A stretch of DNA of 64,000 bases from an uncultured Mobiluncus sp. (lineage in GTDB: Bacteria > Actinomycetota > Actinomycetes > Actinomycetales > Actinomycetaceae). The stretch spans positions 1 to 64,000 of the forward strand of contig NZ_CAMYBV010000003.1 in the NCBI RefSeq assembly GCF_947254095.1, read 5' to 3'. Made by a program: the position numbers and the translations under genes. Under the pieces are notes generated by a model. That model was not told the DNA's origin. It saw nothing but the letters and a program-made list of their open reading frames with translations, and made no database searches. Positions 27,427-36,360 of this stretch are shown here, piece by piece (within the stretch, counting starts at the first letter, position 1; each line of letters opens with the position of its first letter).

Positions 27427-29328
27427 TTACTTCACCAGCTTGTCGGCGTAAAGTTCCTCAATCTCGGCAGCAAACGCCGCGGCCGCTTCCTTGCGCTTGA
27501 CCTTCATCGACGGGGTCAGCAGACCGTTCTCGACGGTGAAGGCGGTCGGTAAGACCTTAAACTTGCGGATAGACTCGGCGCGAGACACGCGGGCGTTGAC
27601 TCGTTCCACCGCTCGGGAAATGGCCTGCAACACCTGGGGATCCTTGGAGGCGGTCAGCGCGTCCATCGTGGGCATCCCGTGGTTCTTAAGCCAGGTCGGC
27701 AACATGTCCGTATCCAAGGTAATCAGGGCGGACACGAAAGGCATCCCCTCGCCCACCACCAGCACTTCGTTAATCAGGGCATACTGGCGCAGCGGATCTT
27801 CCAGCACTGAAGGCGCCACGTTCTTTCCCCCGGCGGTGACGATGATGTCCTTGGCGCGACCGGTAATCCTGACGAAACCGTCCTGGTCAATGGCCGCCAA
27901 ATCACCGGTCTTAAACCAGCCGTTTTCAAAAGCGGCCTCGGTTTGTTCCGGGTTGTTGCGGTAGCGATGGAAGATGGCCGGGCTCTTTGCCAGCAGCTCG
28001 CCGGAGGGGGAAATCTTTAGGTCAGTAGACGCCACCGCGGGCCCGACCGTCCCGATACGGTAGTTCTTAATGTTGTTAAAGCACAGCGGCGCGCAGGTTT
28101 CGGTCAAACCGTAGCCCTCCAACACCGGCATGCCGATGCCGCGGAAAAAGTGGCCGAGTTCTTCACTCAACGGCGCCCCGCCGCAAATCACAAACTTCAG
28201 ATTCGGCCCGAACAGAGACAAAATCCGGCGATAAACCAGTTGAGAATACATCAAACGTTTCGCCCGCAACCGCCGGCTGGGCCCTTCTGCCGTATCCAAA
28301 GCCCGCGAATACGCTTCGGCGACTTTCACCGACCGAGAAAACATAATGCGCGAAATCCGGTGCGCCCGGGCTTGGACCTGAGCCGTGTTGTAAATCTTTT
28401 CCAGCACCCGCGGCACCACCATGACGTAGGAGGGGGCGAATTCTTGCAGGTCAGTGATGAGGTTGCGGATATTGGGAGCATGACCCAGCGTGCCCGCCCC
28501 CCACACTTGAATCAACTGCAGGTATTGGGCCAAAACGTGAGCCAACGGCAGGAACACCAGCAGCCGAGAGGACGGATACCCCGCGATTTCCGGCATCCAC
28601 TTCATGCCGTTGGCCAGCAGTTCCATCCAGTTCCCGTGCGTGATTTCCACACCTTTGGGCTTTCCGGCAGTCCCGGAGGTGTACACAATCGTGGACACGT
28701 CGTCGATAGTCACCGCGCGAGAACGCTCGTCAACCTGGAAATCGGGAACGTCCATACCGGCCTTTTTAATCCTGACCACCGCCGAGTCTTCCAGGCACAA
28801 CACGTGTTTCAGGCTGCGGCCGCAATCCCGTTTCGAGCTGACCAGCTGGCGCATCGCGTTCGTTTCGCACACCACCAAAGCGGGGTCGGCGTCCTCTAAA
28901 ATCCACGCAATCTGTTCGGCGGAATCCGTCTCATAAATCGGGACCAACACCAGTCCGGCGCAAAATCCCGCGTATTCCAACAACATCCAGTCATACGAGG
29001 TGTGACCCATGATGGAGAACCGATCCCCGGGCTGCAAACCCATCCCAATCAAGCCGCGCGCTACCGAATGAACGTCCTCGTTGAACTCCACCGCCGTCAT
29101 CGAACGCCACCCGCCGAGCTCGGTCTTTCGGTCCAGCAATTTCGCGTTAGGCAGGCGACGCACCCGGTCCGCCAGGGTCCAAGGCAAAGTTTGGTGTTTC
29201 TCAGCAGTAAACAACCGCGGGCAATGCCAGTACCGTTCGCCGTCTACTTCGACCCAACCAGGCTTATCCATCGGGTTTTGCGCCCGATTGACAATCTCGT
29301 CTCGATTGTTACGTTTCTCATCAGACAT
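27427..29328 (-). CDS. Long-chain fatty acid CoA ligase (FadD15-like AMP-forming)
   Basis: 633 residues. It activates fatty acids via acyl-AMP. The P-loop-like motif IVYTSGTAGKPKGVEITHGN, the A5-type motif GYGLTETCA, GDLAAIDQDGFVRITGRAKDIIVTAGGKNVAP, and a C-terminal Lys region (MKVKRKEA) are all present. Overall length and the insertion with RGIGMPVLEG place it with the actinobacterial FadD15 / long-chain group. The ATG at 29328 has no Shine-Dalgarno, but TAAGCT (29335-29340) ends six bases upstream, so a leaderless mRNA is likely. Confidence 0.9.
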   Translation of the reverse strand: MSDEKRNNRDEIVNRAQNPMDKPGWVEVDGERYWHCPRLFTAEKHQTLPWTLADRVRRLPNAKLLDRKTELGGWRSMTAVEFNEDVHSVARGLIGMGLQPGDRFSIMGHTSYDWMLLEYAGFCAGLVLVPIYETDSAEQIAWILEDADPALVVCETNAMRQLVSSKRDCGRSLKHVLCLEDSAVVRIKKAGMDVPDFQVDERSRAVTIDDVSTIVYTSGTAGKPKGVEITHGNWMELLANGMKWMPEIAGYPSSRLLVFLPLAHVLAQYLQLIQVWGAGTLGHAPNIRNLITDLQEFAPSYVMVVPRVLEKIYNTAQVQARAHRISRIMFSRSVKVAEAYSRALDTAEGPSRRLRAKRLMYSQLVYRRILSLFGPNLKFVICGGAPLSEELGHFFRGIGMPVLEGYGLTETCAPLCFNNIKNYRIGTVGPAVASTDLKISPSGELLAKSPAIFHRYRNNPEQTEAAFENGWFKTGDLAAIDQDGFVRITGRAKDIIVTAGGKNVAPSVLEDPLRQYALINEVLVVGEGMPFVSALITLDTDMLPTWLKNHGMPTMDALTASKDPQVLQAISRAVERVNARVSRAESIRKFKVLPTAFTVENGLLTPSMKVKRKEAAAAFAAEIEELYADKLVK

Positions 29329-29379
29329 AGGGTTAGCTTACCAACTTTCTGAATTTTCCCACTGCCGAGTTATCGCAGT

Positions 29380-29742
29380 TCACTCGGGCAATACCAGCAT
29401 CACCAGGGCAATCCCCACCGCCGTCACGACCAGGACCGTCACGTCAAAGACCGTTCCGCGCGCCCGAGTCCAGGCGTGGCGGTTAGTCAGGCGAAACCCC
29501 GCCAGCGCCAACAGCACTACGACTAAACCCCAGACCGCCGCTTGCCACCATCCGATGACAGACAACACCAGTAGAATCACCACCGCCACCACCAGCAGCA
29601 ACACTTGGGCGCGGCTGGGGGCATCGAAAGGATGCGGAGCCGTGTTGGGCACGACCGTGGGCTGGTCAGGCGTCACAGAATCCAGCGACTGCCAGTCCGG
29701 CGTGTCTGGTTCAGGGGTTTGCGACGGGTTTGGGGTGTTCAA
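29380..29742 (-). CDS. DUF3017-like small membrane protein
   Basis: 120 residues: a Pro/Thr-rich cytoplasmic N-terminus (1-44), then three hydrophobic segments (VLLLVVAVVILLVLSVIGWW, AAVWGLVVVLLALAGFRL, VTVLVVTAVGIALVMLVLP). Size, topology and the position directly after purH match the actinobacterial DUF3017 family; the function is unknown. The start is TTG at 29742, with GAGGG seven to eight bases upstream; no ATG is available nearby. It is 88 bases downstream of purH and likely part of the same transcript. Confidence 0.65.
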   Translation of the reverse strand: MNTPNPSQTPEPDTPDWQSLDSVTPDQPTVVPNTAPHPFDAPSRAQVLLLVVAVVILLVLSVIGWWQAAVWGLVVVLLALAGFRLTNRHAWTRARGTVFDVTVLVVTAVGIALVMLVLPE

Positions 29743-29830
29743 AAGAATCCCTCGACGGTTTGCGGGTCGGTTACGGTTATACGGGCGACGCGACCGGCAA
29801 TCCCCGGATTACCAGCCGCGCCAAACGCCT

Positions 29831-31687
29831 CTAGTGGAAGAAGTGACGCACCCCGGTGGTGAACATCGTGACCCCGGCCTTTTCACAGACGTCGATGGTT
29901 TCCTGGTCACGGATAGAACCGCCGGGCTGGACGATAGCTTTCACGCCCGCGTCGATGAGGATTTGCGGGCCGTCCGCGAACGGGAAGAACGCGTCGGAGG
30001 CCGCGACCGCGCCGCGCGCCCGCTCGGGAGGAGCTGCCACCGCCAAGTCGTCGGCTCGTGCGCCCCCGGCGACATCGCTTTGAGCACTCGCGGCCGCGTC
30101 TCCAGTTTCGCGTCCGCCCAGGGTGTTGGCGCGTTCCACCGCCAGCTTGCAGGAATCGACCCGGTTGACCTGGCCCATGCCGATGCCAACCGTCGCCCCG
30201 TCATGAGCCAAGAGAATGGCGTTAGATTTCGTGGCGCGGATAGTTTGCCAAGCAAACTCCAGGTCGTGCAAGGTCGCCTCGTCAACATCAGGACCGCACA
30301 CCTTGGTCCAACCGCTGGGCCGGTCGCCCGACTCGGCCACGTCGTCACGCTGCTGGGCCAGGTAGCCCCCGCTGATTTGGCGGATTTCCAAGGCTCCCCG
30401 ATCGGGAGGAGTGACCTTAAGTACCCGCACGTTCTTTTTCGCCGCCAAGGCGCTCACAGCTCCCGGCTCATAGGACGGAGCCAGCACCACCTCGGTGAAA
30501 ATCGGGGCAATCTGTTTCGCCAGCTCCACCGTCACCGGACGGTTCACCGCGATGACCCCACCGAAAGCACTGACCGGGTCGCAGGCGTGAGCTTTGCGGT
30601 GGGCAGTGGCGACGTCAGCGGCTACCGCGATGCCGCAGGGGTTAGCATGTTTGATAATCGCCACGCAAGGCTCCGCGTGGTCATAAGCCGCGCGAATCGC
30701 CGCGTCCCCGTCCGTGTAGTTGTTGAACGACATTTCCTTGCCGTGCAGCTGAATCGCGTTAGCGATACCGGGAGCTGGCACGATAGTCTCATCAGCGCCG
30801 ATACTGTCGCACAGCGCCACGTCAGCCAAATCCGGGTGGGGAGTGCATTCGGGGCACATACAATCAGAGTCCGGCCCGCCCTCGGCCACCTTTGCCGCCA
30901 GCGCATCCATGTCGATGTACAAGGCTGCGGCCTGGTGCGGGTTTTCCCCGTAACGTAAGGAAGTGTCCCGATCCCCCGACATCTCGACCCATTCGGGCAG
31001 CGCGTCCGCGCCGTTATCCCCGGTGGCGTCCGGGTCGAGTTCCGCCCCGATAGCCTCCATTGCAAAGTGGGTAATCTGATCATCGAACCAAGTGGCGATG
31101 GCCGCGTCATATTCAGCGGTATGCGCGAAAGCCTGAGACGCCAAAATTCGGCGTTCCCGCAGGTCAAAGCCTCCATTTTGGACCGCCTCGATGACGTGGG
31201 GGTACATGAAAGGCGCGGTGACCACCGCGACCGAGGGGTGGTTCTTTGCCGCGGCGCGCACCATGGAGGGCCCGCCGATGTCAATCTGTTCCACGCAGGC
31301 GTCGAAGTCGGCTCCGCTGGCTACCGTGTCCTCGAACGGGTAGAGGTTGCACACCACCAGGTCGATGGGCTCGACGTTCAGTTCTTGCAGCTGCTTGACG
31401 TGGTCAGGTTTGCGCCGATCCGCGAGGATACCGGCGTGGATGTGCGGGTGCAGGGTTTTGACCCGTCCCTCCAAGCATTCGGGAAAGCCCGTCACGTCTT
31501 CTACCGGGGTGACGGGAAAGCCCGCGGCCGCAATCTTTTTCGCGGTGGAACCGGTGGAAATGATTTGCACCCCGGCCTCGACCAAAGCCGCCGCCAGCTC
31601 TTCCAGCCCGGTCTTGTCCCACACGCTGACCAGCGCGCGCTTGATGGGAATCTGAGTTTCCTGATTACGATTTGTCGTTTCCGCCAC
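29831..31687 (-). CDS. purH: Bifunctional AICAR formyltransferase / IMP cyclohydrolase
   Basis: 618 residues, about 90 more than most PurH. It does the last two steps of IMP synthesis. The N-terminal cyclohydrolase domain has SVWDKTGLEELA, ISTGSTAKKI and GRVKTLHPHIHAGIL; the transformylase domain has RYGENPHQ, FNNYTDGDAA, IIKHANPCGIAVA, SAFGGVIAVNR and QPGGSIRDQETI. Extra length comes from two insertions: about 40 residues containing CMCPECTPHPD after RYGENPHQ, and about 30 Ala/Asp-rich residues near the C-terminus. GTG start at 31687 with GAAGG upstream. Follows purN after 114 bases. Confidence 0.93.
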   Translation of the reverse strand: MAETTNRNQETQIPIKRALVSVWDKTGLEELAAALVEAGVQIISTGSTAKKIAAAGFPVTPVEDVTGFPECLEGRVKTLHPHIHAGILADRRKPDHVKQLQELNVEPIDLVVCNLYPFEDTVASGADFDACVEQIDIGGPSMVRAAAKNHPSVAVVTAPFMYPHVIEAVQNGGFDLRERRILASQAFAHTAEYDAAIATWFDDQITHFAMEAIGAELDPDATGDNGADALPEWVEMSGDRDTSLRYGENPHQAAALYIDMDALAAKVAEGGPDSDCMCPECTPHPDLADVALCDSIGADETIVPAPGIANAIQLHGKEMSFNNYTDGDAAIRAAYDHAEPCVAIIKHANPCGIAVAADVATAHRKAHACDPVSAFGGVIAVNRPVTVELAKQIAPIFTEVVLAPSYEPGAVSALAAKKNVRVLKVTPPDRGALEIRQISGGYLAQQRDDVAESGDRPSGWTKVCGPDVDEATLHDLEFAWQTIRATKSNAILLAHDGATVGIGMGQVNRVDSCKLAVERANTLGGRETGDAAASAQSDVAGGARADDLAVAAPPERARGAVAASDAFFPFADGPQILIDAGVKAIVQPGGSIRDQETIDVCEKAGVTMFTTGVRHFFH

Positions 31688-31749
31688 CTTGTATTGCCTT
31701 CCTTAATTGGGGTTATTGCTCTATCTAAAAATCAACAGTTATTCGGGTG

Positions 31750-31784
31750 TCTTTCGGGGCCGCGACCGCGGTTGCGCGGAAAGA
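31750..31784 (-). other. Stem-loop between purN and purH
   Basis: TCTTTC and GAAAGA (31750-31755, 31779-31784) enclose a GC-rich inner stem CCGCG/CGCGG. No T-run follows in the direction of transcription, so it may be an mRNA processing or stability element and not a terminator. Confidence 0.4.
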
Positions 31785-31801
31785 AACCCCACGGTTCAAT
31801 C

Positions 31802-32446
31802 CTAGTCGCTTTCAAAACCGGCACGAACTTCGTCAATCCACCAGCCGTGCGCTACCATTCGGCCCACGCTGTCGACCAGCTGGGCGCATTCGGAGACTTT
31901 GATTCTCTCGGTCAAGGTTTCCAGGTCGTCATCGTCGTGGACAGGAACCGCTACCTGGGCCAAAATCGGTCCGGTATCCATACCTGGATCAACAATGAAC
32001 AGCGTGGCCCCCGCCAGTTTCACCCCGGCGCGCAGCGCATCACGCGGCCCGTGAATACCCACGAAAGAGGGCAGCAGCGAATTGTGGGTGTTGACGATGT
32101 GAGAGGGCCATTGAGCTAAGAATTTCGGGCCCAAAATTTTCAAGAACCCGGCGCTGACGACTAAATCCGGTTCCCAGGACTGTACCGCTTCCGTCAGCGC
32201 ACTGTCCCAGGCCTCCCGGTCGGGAAAGTCCCCCAAACAAACCACGGCGGTGGGAATCCCTTGTGACTGCGCCCACTGCAGTCCCCCGGCTGTCTCCCGG
32301 TCGGAAACAACCCCGACTATTTCCGCCCCGTAAGCAGGGTTCGTGGTTGCCTCGGAGAGCGCTTGCAGATTAGAACCGTCCCCGGAAATCAGCACCACCA
32401 GACGGGAGGGACGGTCTCCGGGTAGCTTTAAGACTCGCTTCGTCAT
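31802..32446 (-). CDS. purN: Phosphoribosylglycinamide formyltransferase
   Basis: 214 residues. It transfers a formyl group from 10-formyl-THF to GAR in purine synthesis. Visible: VVLISGDGSNLQAL (family ISGxGSNLQ), SAGFLKILGPKFL, the catalytic Asn and His in VNTHNSLLPSF, and Asp in VDPGMDTGPILAQ. The usual N-x-H-P-S is N-T-H-N-S here, a conservative oddity. ATG at 32446 overlaps the DUF6350 stop (ATGA), so it is translationally coupled to that gene; purH follows. Confidence 0.94.
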   Translation of the reverse strand: MTKRVLKLPGDRPSRLVVLISGDGSNLQALSEATTNPAYGAEIVGVVSDRETAGGLQWAQSQGIPTAVVCLGDFPDREAWDSALTEAVQSWEPDLVVSAGFLKILGPKFLAQWPSHIVNTHNSLLPSFVGIHGPRDALRAGVKLAGATLFIVDPGMDTGPILAQVAVPVHDDDDLETLTERIKVSECAQLVDSVGRMVAHGWWIDEVRAGFESD

Positions 32447-33861
32447 AAGTCGATTCTAGCAGTGGGCAGAGCCTCCGGATTCTTGCCCGAGACCCGCACC
32501 GCGAAACGCCGGGTGGCGGCGCGCATCTGCGGGTGGTTCAGCAGGGCGGTCACCACGAAAGGCACGCCCCAGGCCAGCACTCCCGCATAGAGGGTCGAGC
32601 CGGTGGGACCCACGTTCACCAGGCGTCCCGGCCCTAGTGAACCGCTGACAAACCACACGATGAGCAGCCCACCCACCAGCAGTCCCGCCAGGAACAGGGC
32701 GAGGGACAACGCGGTGTCAGCCAATCCGAGCTGGTGACGTCCGCCGAGGTAAAGGCCCAAGCCAATCGCTAGTGCTACCGGAAAAATCAGGGGCCACCAC
32801 CCTACCGGCCCATCCGGCAGCCACGCCAACACCGGCACCGGCGGCAAGTCGCCCCCGATGACCTGACCGGGAGAAAACACTGTTCCCTGACCCAAGCTGA
32901 GGCCCGGACCGGTTATCCACGCGATACCCCACACCAGCAGGGTCGGCAGGTAAGCGAGGAGGGCCAAGAACATCGCCACGGAACCGAGCGCGTCCGGTTT
33001 CAGTCCGGTCCAGATGGTGCGCATTTGCTCCCAGCCGGTAATCAAGCCCACGACCAGGAAAACCGCGGATAGCGCCGCGCCTCCCCCAGCCAGCACGCGC
33101 AGGCAGCGACCCGCCAGGCTCAGCCACGGCCACGGCTCACCCTCGGGGAAAAACACGGTCACATTCCACCAGGTCAGATGCCTGGCGACGACAAAGAACA
33201 CTATCACCGCAAAGAACAGCGAGAAAATGAACGCGCGCCACACCACCAGGGAAACCGCGGCAAACCCTAGGCAAGCCCAGGTCGGAAAGAGGAACGCCAA
33301 CAGTCCCCAAGCCAAAGCGGCGACATTCGCCGGTTTCGCCGCCCGCAGACTCGCGGCCAACATCAGCCCCATCAGCAGGGTGAGCCCCCACGGAGTCAAG
33401 GAAAACCGCATCGTTTCGCTGGAAAATTCGGCACGGAACGCGGCGGCAAAAATAGCGTTGCCCACCGCTAGGACGTCGCTCCACTTCGTGCCTTTTTCCG
33501 AGGGAGTAGCGGCTGTGGGCATCCACACCGCTATCGCCAAGAGCACCAGCACCGCCCAGCTGATTGCCCAAGTCTGGAACCCCAGCCACAGGGAACGCCA
33601 GGTTCCAGCAGGGAACAGTTCGGCGCGGGTAGGTTTGTGGAAAACGGAACGAAATGCGGAGCGGAAATCGGGGTGGCGGAACCGTTTCGTCGCGTTCAGT
33701 CCCGCGGCACCGGTGCCGGTAGAGCCGGCGGGCGAACCGGAGCGTTCCTGGCTGAGTTCGGTCGGCAGGGATTGGCCATCAGGAGCGGTGGTGACGCGGC
33801 GCTGGCGCCTCCCCGGGCGAGTTGGGGGACGCTGACCAGGACGGTTAGACCGTGCGTCCAT
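32443..33861 (-). CDS. DUF6350 (PerM-like) polytopic membrane protein
   Basis: 472 residues from the ATG at 33861, which has the strong Shine-Dalgarno GGGAGGAGAG; a TTG at 33900 is in frame but worse, and TATACT (33909-33904) is a fitting -10 placing the transcript start close to it. The first ~85 residues are Arg/Pro-rich and cytoplasmic; about ten membrane helices follow (TWAISWAVLVLLAIAVWMP and so on). Position directly upstream of purN, coupled by ATGA, matches the actinobacterial DUF6350 family. PerM of mycobacteria is linked to cell division; here the function is only inferred from the family. Confidence 0.75.
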   Translation of the reverse strand: MDARSNRPGQRPPTRPGRRQRRVTTAPDGQSLPTELSQERSGSPAGSTGTGAAGLNATKRFRHPDFRSAFRSVFHKPTRAELFPAGTWRSLWLGFQTWAISWAVLVLLAIAVWMPTAATPSEKGTKWSDVLAVGNAIFAAAFRAEFSSETMRFSLTPWGLTLLMGLMLAASLRAAKPANVAALAWGLLAFLFPTWACLGFAAVSLVVWRAFIFSLFFAVIVFFVVARHLTWWNVTVFFPEGEPWPWLSLAGRCLRVLAGGGAALSAVFLVVGLITGWEQMRTIWTGLKPDALGSVAMFLALLAYLPTLLVWGIAWITGPGLSLGQGTVFSPGQVIGGDLPPVPVLAWLPDGPVGWWPLIFPVALAIGLGLYLGGRHQLGLADTALSLALFLAGLLVGGLLIVWFVSGSLGPGRLVNVGPTGSTLYAGVLAWGVPFVVTALLNHPQMRAATRRFAVRVSGKNPEALPTARIDL

Positions 33862-33944
33862 AACTCTCCTCCCTGGCGCAGTGAGCCGCGCCTCATCCAA
33901 CCTAAGTATAGGAAACCCTCAGAACCGCGCGGACTTGCCGCGCC

Positions 33945-34150
33945 GAAGCGGCCCGGCACACCGCCCTATTGCCTGGCGCGCCGGCGAAACCCGCCGCAAC
34001 GCCCATTGTCCGGCGCGACGCCCTAGTGAATCTCAGACCGTAAACGACCCCCACGGCCCAGCACACCGCCCTTGTGAATCCCGCGCCATAAACCACCCAC
34101 GCGACCTGGCGTGCCGCCCCATAGCCCGCCGCAACGCCTTGTGAACAGGC
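33945..34150. repeat. Degenerate direct repeats upstream of DUF6350
   Basis: The spacer holds imperfect copies of two motifs. GTGAATC followed by a CCRTAAACSACCC tail occurs at about 34026 and 34074. A preceding motif like CRSCGCCCTWGTGAA occurs there and, more weakly, near 33955, 33996 and 34130. Copies are 40-70 bases apart, so it is not a CRISPR array. Both strands are GC-rich and no gene is convincing. Confidence 0.5.
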
Positions 34151-34189
34151 AAAAAGGACGCGGCCAAAACCTCAGTTCCGACCGCGCCC
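34151..34189 (-). terminator. Intrinsic terminator of sucCD
   Basis: On the minus strand a 10-bp stem (34189-34180 with 34165-34156, two G-U pairs) closes a 14-base loop and is followed by TTTTT. It lies 22 bases after the sucD stop. Confidence 0.85.
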
Positions 34190-34211
34190 CATTGAAAGCT
34201 AGGGCAAAACC

Positions 34212-35135
34212 CTATTTGCTCTGCATGATTTCACGGGCGATGCGCGCAGTTTCGCTCGGCGTCTTGCCGACGCGCACCCCGACAGCCTCGAGCGCTTCTT
34301 TCTTGGCCGCCGCAGTCCCTGAGGAACCGGAGACGATAGCGCCGGCGTGCCCCATGGTCTTGCCCTCGGGAGCGGTAAAGCCCGCCACGTAGCCGACGAC
34401 CGGCTTAGTGACGTGCTCTTTGATGTAGGCAGCCGCGCGTTCCTCAGCGTCCCCGCCGATTTCACCAATCATGACGATCAGTTCGGTTTCGGGATCCTTT
34501 TCGAAAGCCTCGAGGGCGTCGATGTGGGTCGTGCCGATAATCGGGTCCCCGCCGATACCGATGCAGGTGGTAAAGCCCAGGTCGCGCAGTTCGTACATCA
34601 TCTGGTAGGTCAGAGTGCCGGACTTGGACACCAAGCCGAGCTTGCCGCGCGGGGTGATGTCGCCAGGGGTGATGCCGACGTTGGACTTGCCGGGGCTGAT
34701 GATACCGGGGCAGTTCGGGCCAATCATGCGCACGCCGTGGGACTTCGCGTAGGCGAAAGCGGCGTTCGTGTCCTGGACGGGAATGTGCTCGGTGATGACC
34801 ACCACCAGTTCCATACCGGCGTCCACGGCTTCGATGATGGCGCCTTTCGCGCCGGCCGGGGGCACAAAGATGACCGAAGTGTTCGCGCCGGTCGCGGCCT
34901 TGGCGTCAGCAACCGTGCCGTACACCGGGACGCTGACGGTGCCGCCCTGGACCGAATCAGCCAGCGGGCCGTAGGGAACGACGTCGAATTCGACGGTAGT
35001 TCCGGCCTTTTTCGGGTTCGTGCCAGCGACCACCTTGGTGCCGTAAGCGAGCATCCGTGTCGTGTGCTTGCGGCCTTCCGAACCGGTCATGCCCTGGACA
35101 ATTACTTTGGAGTTCTCATCAAGAAAAATCGACAT
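34212..35135 (-). CDS. sucD: Succinyl-CoA synthetase alpha subunit
   Basis: 307 residues. With SucC it interconverts succinyl-CoA and succinate with substrate-level phosphorylation. CoA-binding Rossmann region at the N-terminus (VIVQGMTGSEGRKHT, YGTKVVAGTNPKKAG), then RMIGPNCPGIISP, GLVSKSGTLTYQMMYEL, GIGGDPIIGTTHIDALEAF and the phosphohistidine region TMGHAGAIVSGSSGTA. ATG at 35135, 15 bases after the sucC stop, with AAAGGAGAAG upstream. Ends 22 bases before a terminator. Confidence 0.95.
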   Translation of the reverse strand: MSIFLDENSKVIVQGMTGSEGRKHTTRMLAYGTKVVAGTNPKKAGTTVEFDVVPYGPLADSVQGGTVSVPVYGTVADAKAATGANTSVIFVPPAGAKGAIIEAVDAGMELVVVITEHIPVQDTNAAFAYAKSHGVRMIGPNCPGIISPGKSNVGITPGDITPRGKLGLVSKSGTLTYQMMYELRDLGFTTCIGIGGDPIIGTTHIDALEAFEKDPETELIVMIGEIGGDAEERAAAYIKEHVTKPVVGYVAGFTAPEGKTMGHAGAIVSGSSGTAAAKKEALEAVGVRVGKTPSETARIAREIMQSK

Positions 35136-35150
35136 TGTGGTGCTTCTCCT

Positions 35151-36311
35151 TTACTTCGCGGCCAGTTGTGCAGCCTTGTCGGCGGCTTCGTCCATCGTTT
35201 CCATCATGGTGACCAAGGGGTGGTTGGCGGCTTTCAGAATCGCGCGCCCCTCCTCGACCTTGTTGCCGTCCAGGCGCACCACCAGGGGTTTCGTCGCCTG
35301 GTCGCCCAGAATCTGGAGCGCGCCGATGATGCCGTTCGCGACCTCGTCGCACGCCGTGATACCGCCGAAAACATTGACGAAACAGGACTTGACCTGCGGG
35401 TCGGTCAAGATTACATCCAGACCTTTCGCCATGACCTCGGCCGAGGCGCCCCCGCCGATGTCCAAGAAGTTCGCGGGCTTAGTGCCATACTTTTCCCCGG
35501 CGTAGGCCACCACGTCCAGGGTGGACATAACCAAACCGGCGCCGTTACCGATAATGCCGACCTGGCCTTCCAGGCGCACGTAGTTCAACCCGGCCTCCTG
35601 AGCCTTAAGTTCGCGCTCGTCAGCCGCCTTGTGGTCGACCAGTTCGTTGTGCTCGGGGTGACGGTAGCGGGCGTTATCGTCGAGGGTCATCTTGCCGTCA
35701 AGGGCGATGATGTCGCCCTGCCGGGTTGCCACCAGCGGGTTTACCTCCACCAGGGTGGCGTCCTCACCGGTGTAAACCTCCCACAGTTTCAGGAAAACCG
35801 GAGCGACCTTCGCGGCGGTTTCCGGGTCGAATCCGGCTTCATCGGCAATCTGGCGGGCCACGGCCGCGTCCATGCCGGAGGCGGGAATCGGCACCTTCGC
35901 CAGCGCTTCGGGCTTTTCTTTGGCGAGCTGCTCGATTTCCATGCCGCCTTCGACCGAGCACATCGCCAGGTTCTGGCGGTTCGCGCGATCGAGCAGAATC
36001 GAGAAATAGAACTCTCGGTCGATGTCGGCTCCGGCCGCCACCATCACGCGGTAAACAGTGTGGCCTTTAATGTCCATACCCAAAATTGCCTGGGCGTTAG
36101 CCTCGGCTTCCTCCGCGCTGCGAGCCAGCTTAACGCCACCCGCCTTACCGCGGCCACCGGTCTTAACCTGGGCTTTTACCACTGCCAGCGGAGCGTCCAA
36201 GGCGATGAAAGCAGCCTTGGCCTCCTCCACAGTGCTTGCGACTTTGCCCGACAAAACCGGGACTCCATGCTTATCAAACAGGTCACGCGCCTGGTACTCG
36301 TAGAGGTCCAC
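35151..36311 (-). CDS. sucC: Succinyl-CoA synthetase beta subunit
   Basis: 386 residues from the GTG at 36311 (the frame is open to 36413 but AAAGGA lies five bases before this GTG, and family members start MDLYEYQARDLF). ATP-grasp domain with VKAQVKTGGRGKAGGVKLA, then VEVNPLV, ALDGKMTLDDNARYRHP, and C-terminal NFLDIGGGASAEVMAKGLDVIL and FVNVFGGITACD. First gene of the sucCD operon; a CTCGACATCGAG palindrome in the promoter links its control to icd. Confidence 0.95.
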   Translation of the reverse strand: MDLYEYQARDLFDKHGVPVLSGKVASTVEEAKAAFIALDAPLAVVKAQVKTGGRGKAGGVKLARSAEEAEANAQAILGMDIKGHTVYRVMVAAGADIDREFYFSILLDRANRQNLAMCSVEGGMEIEQLAKEKPEALAKVPIPASGMDAAVARQIADEAGFDPETAAKVAPVFLKLWEVYTGEDATLVEVNPLVATRQGDIIALDGKMTLDDNARYRHPEHNELVDHKAADERELKAQEAGLNYVRLEGQVGIIGNGAGLVMSTLDVVAYAGEKYGTKPANFLDIGGGASAEVMAKGLDVILTDPQVKSCFVNVFGGITACDEVANGIIGALQILGDQATKPLVVRLDGNKVEEGRAILKAANHPLVTMMETMDEAADKAAQLAAK

Positions 36312-36333
36312 GCTGTTCCTTTCATTGTAGAAA

Positions 36334-36360
36334 TTATGTCTCGACATCGAGATATTTCTA
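36334..36360 (-). promoter_or_regulatory. sucC operator: TCTCGA-CA-TCGAGA palindrome next to the -10
   Basis: The 14-bp palindrome at 36339-36352 lies directly upstream (minus strand) of the -10-like CATAAT (36338-36333). Flank and spacing match the icd operator: a GAAAT, a short AT stretch, then ATCTCGATRTCGAG and the -10. Binding of a common regulator is inferred. Confidence 0.6.

Noticed and set aside
29081..30958. A 625-codon open frame on the plus strand
   Set aside because: It is antisense to the acyl-CoA ligase and purH, whose motifs are intact; the translation is Arg/Ser/His-rich low-quality sequence with no family features.
33902..34096. Minus-strand ORF with repeated VYGxxFTRA peptide
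   Set aside because: The peptide repeats come from the repeated DNA; there is no ribosome site and the start is inside the repeat.
33945..34150. CRISPR array
   Set aside because: Repeats are degenerate, differ in spacing (about 40-70 bases) and no cas genes are near.
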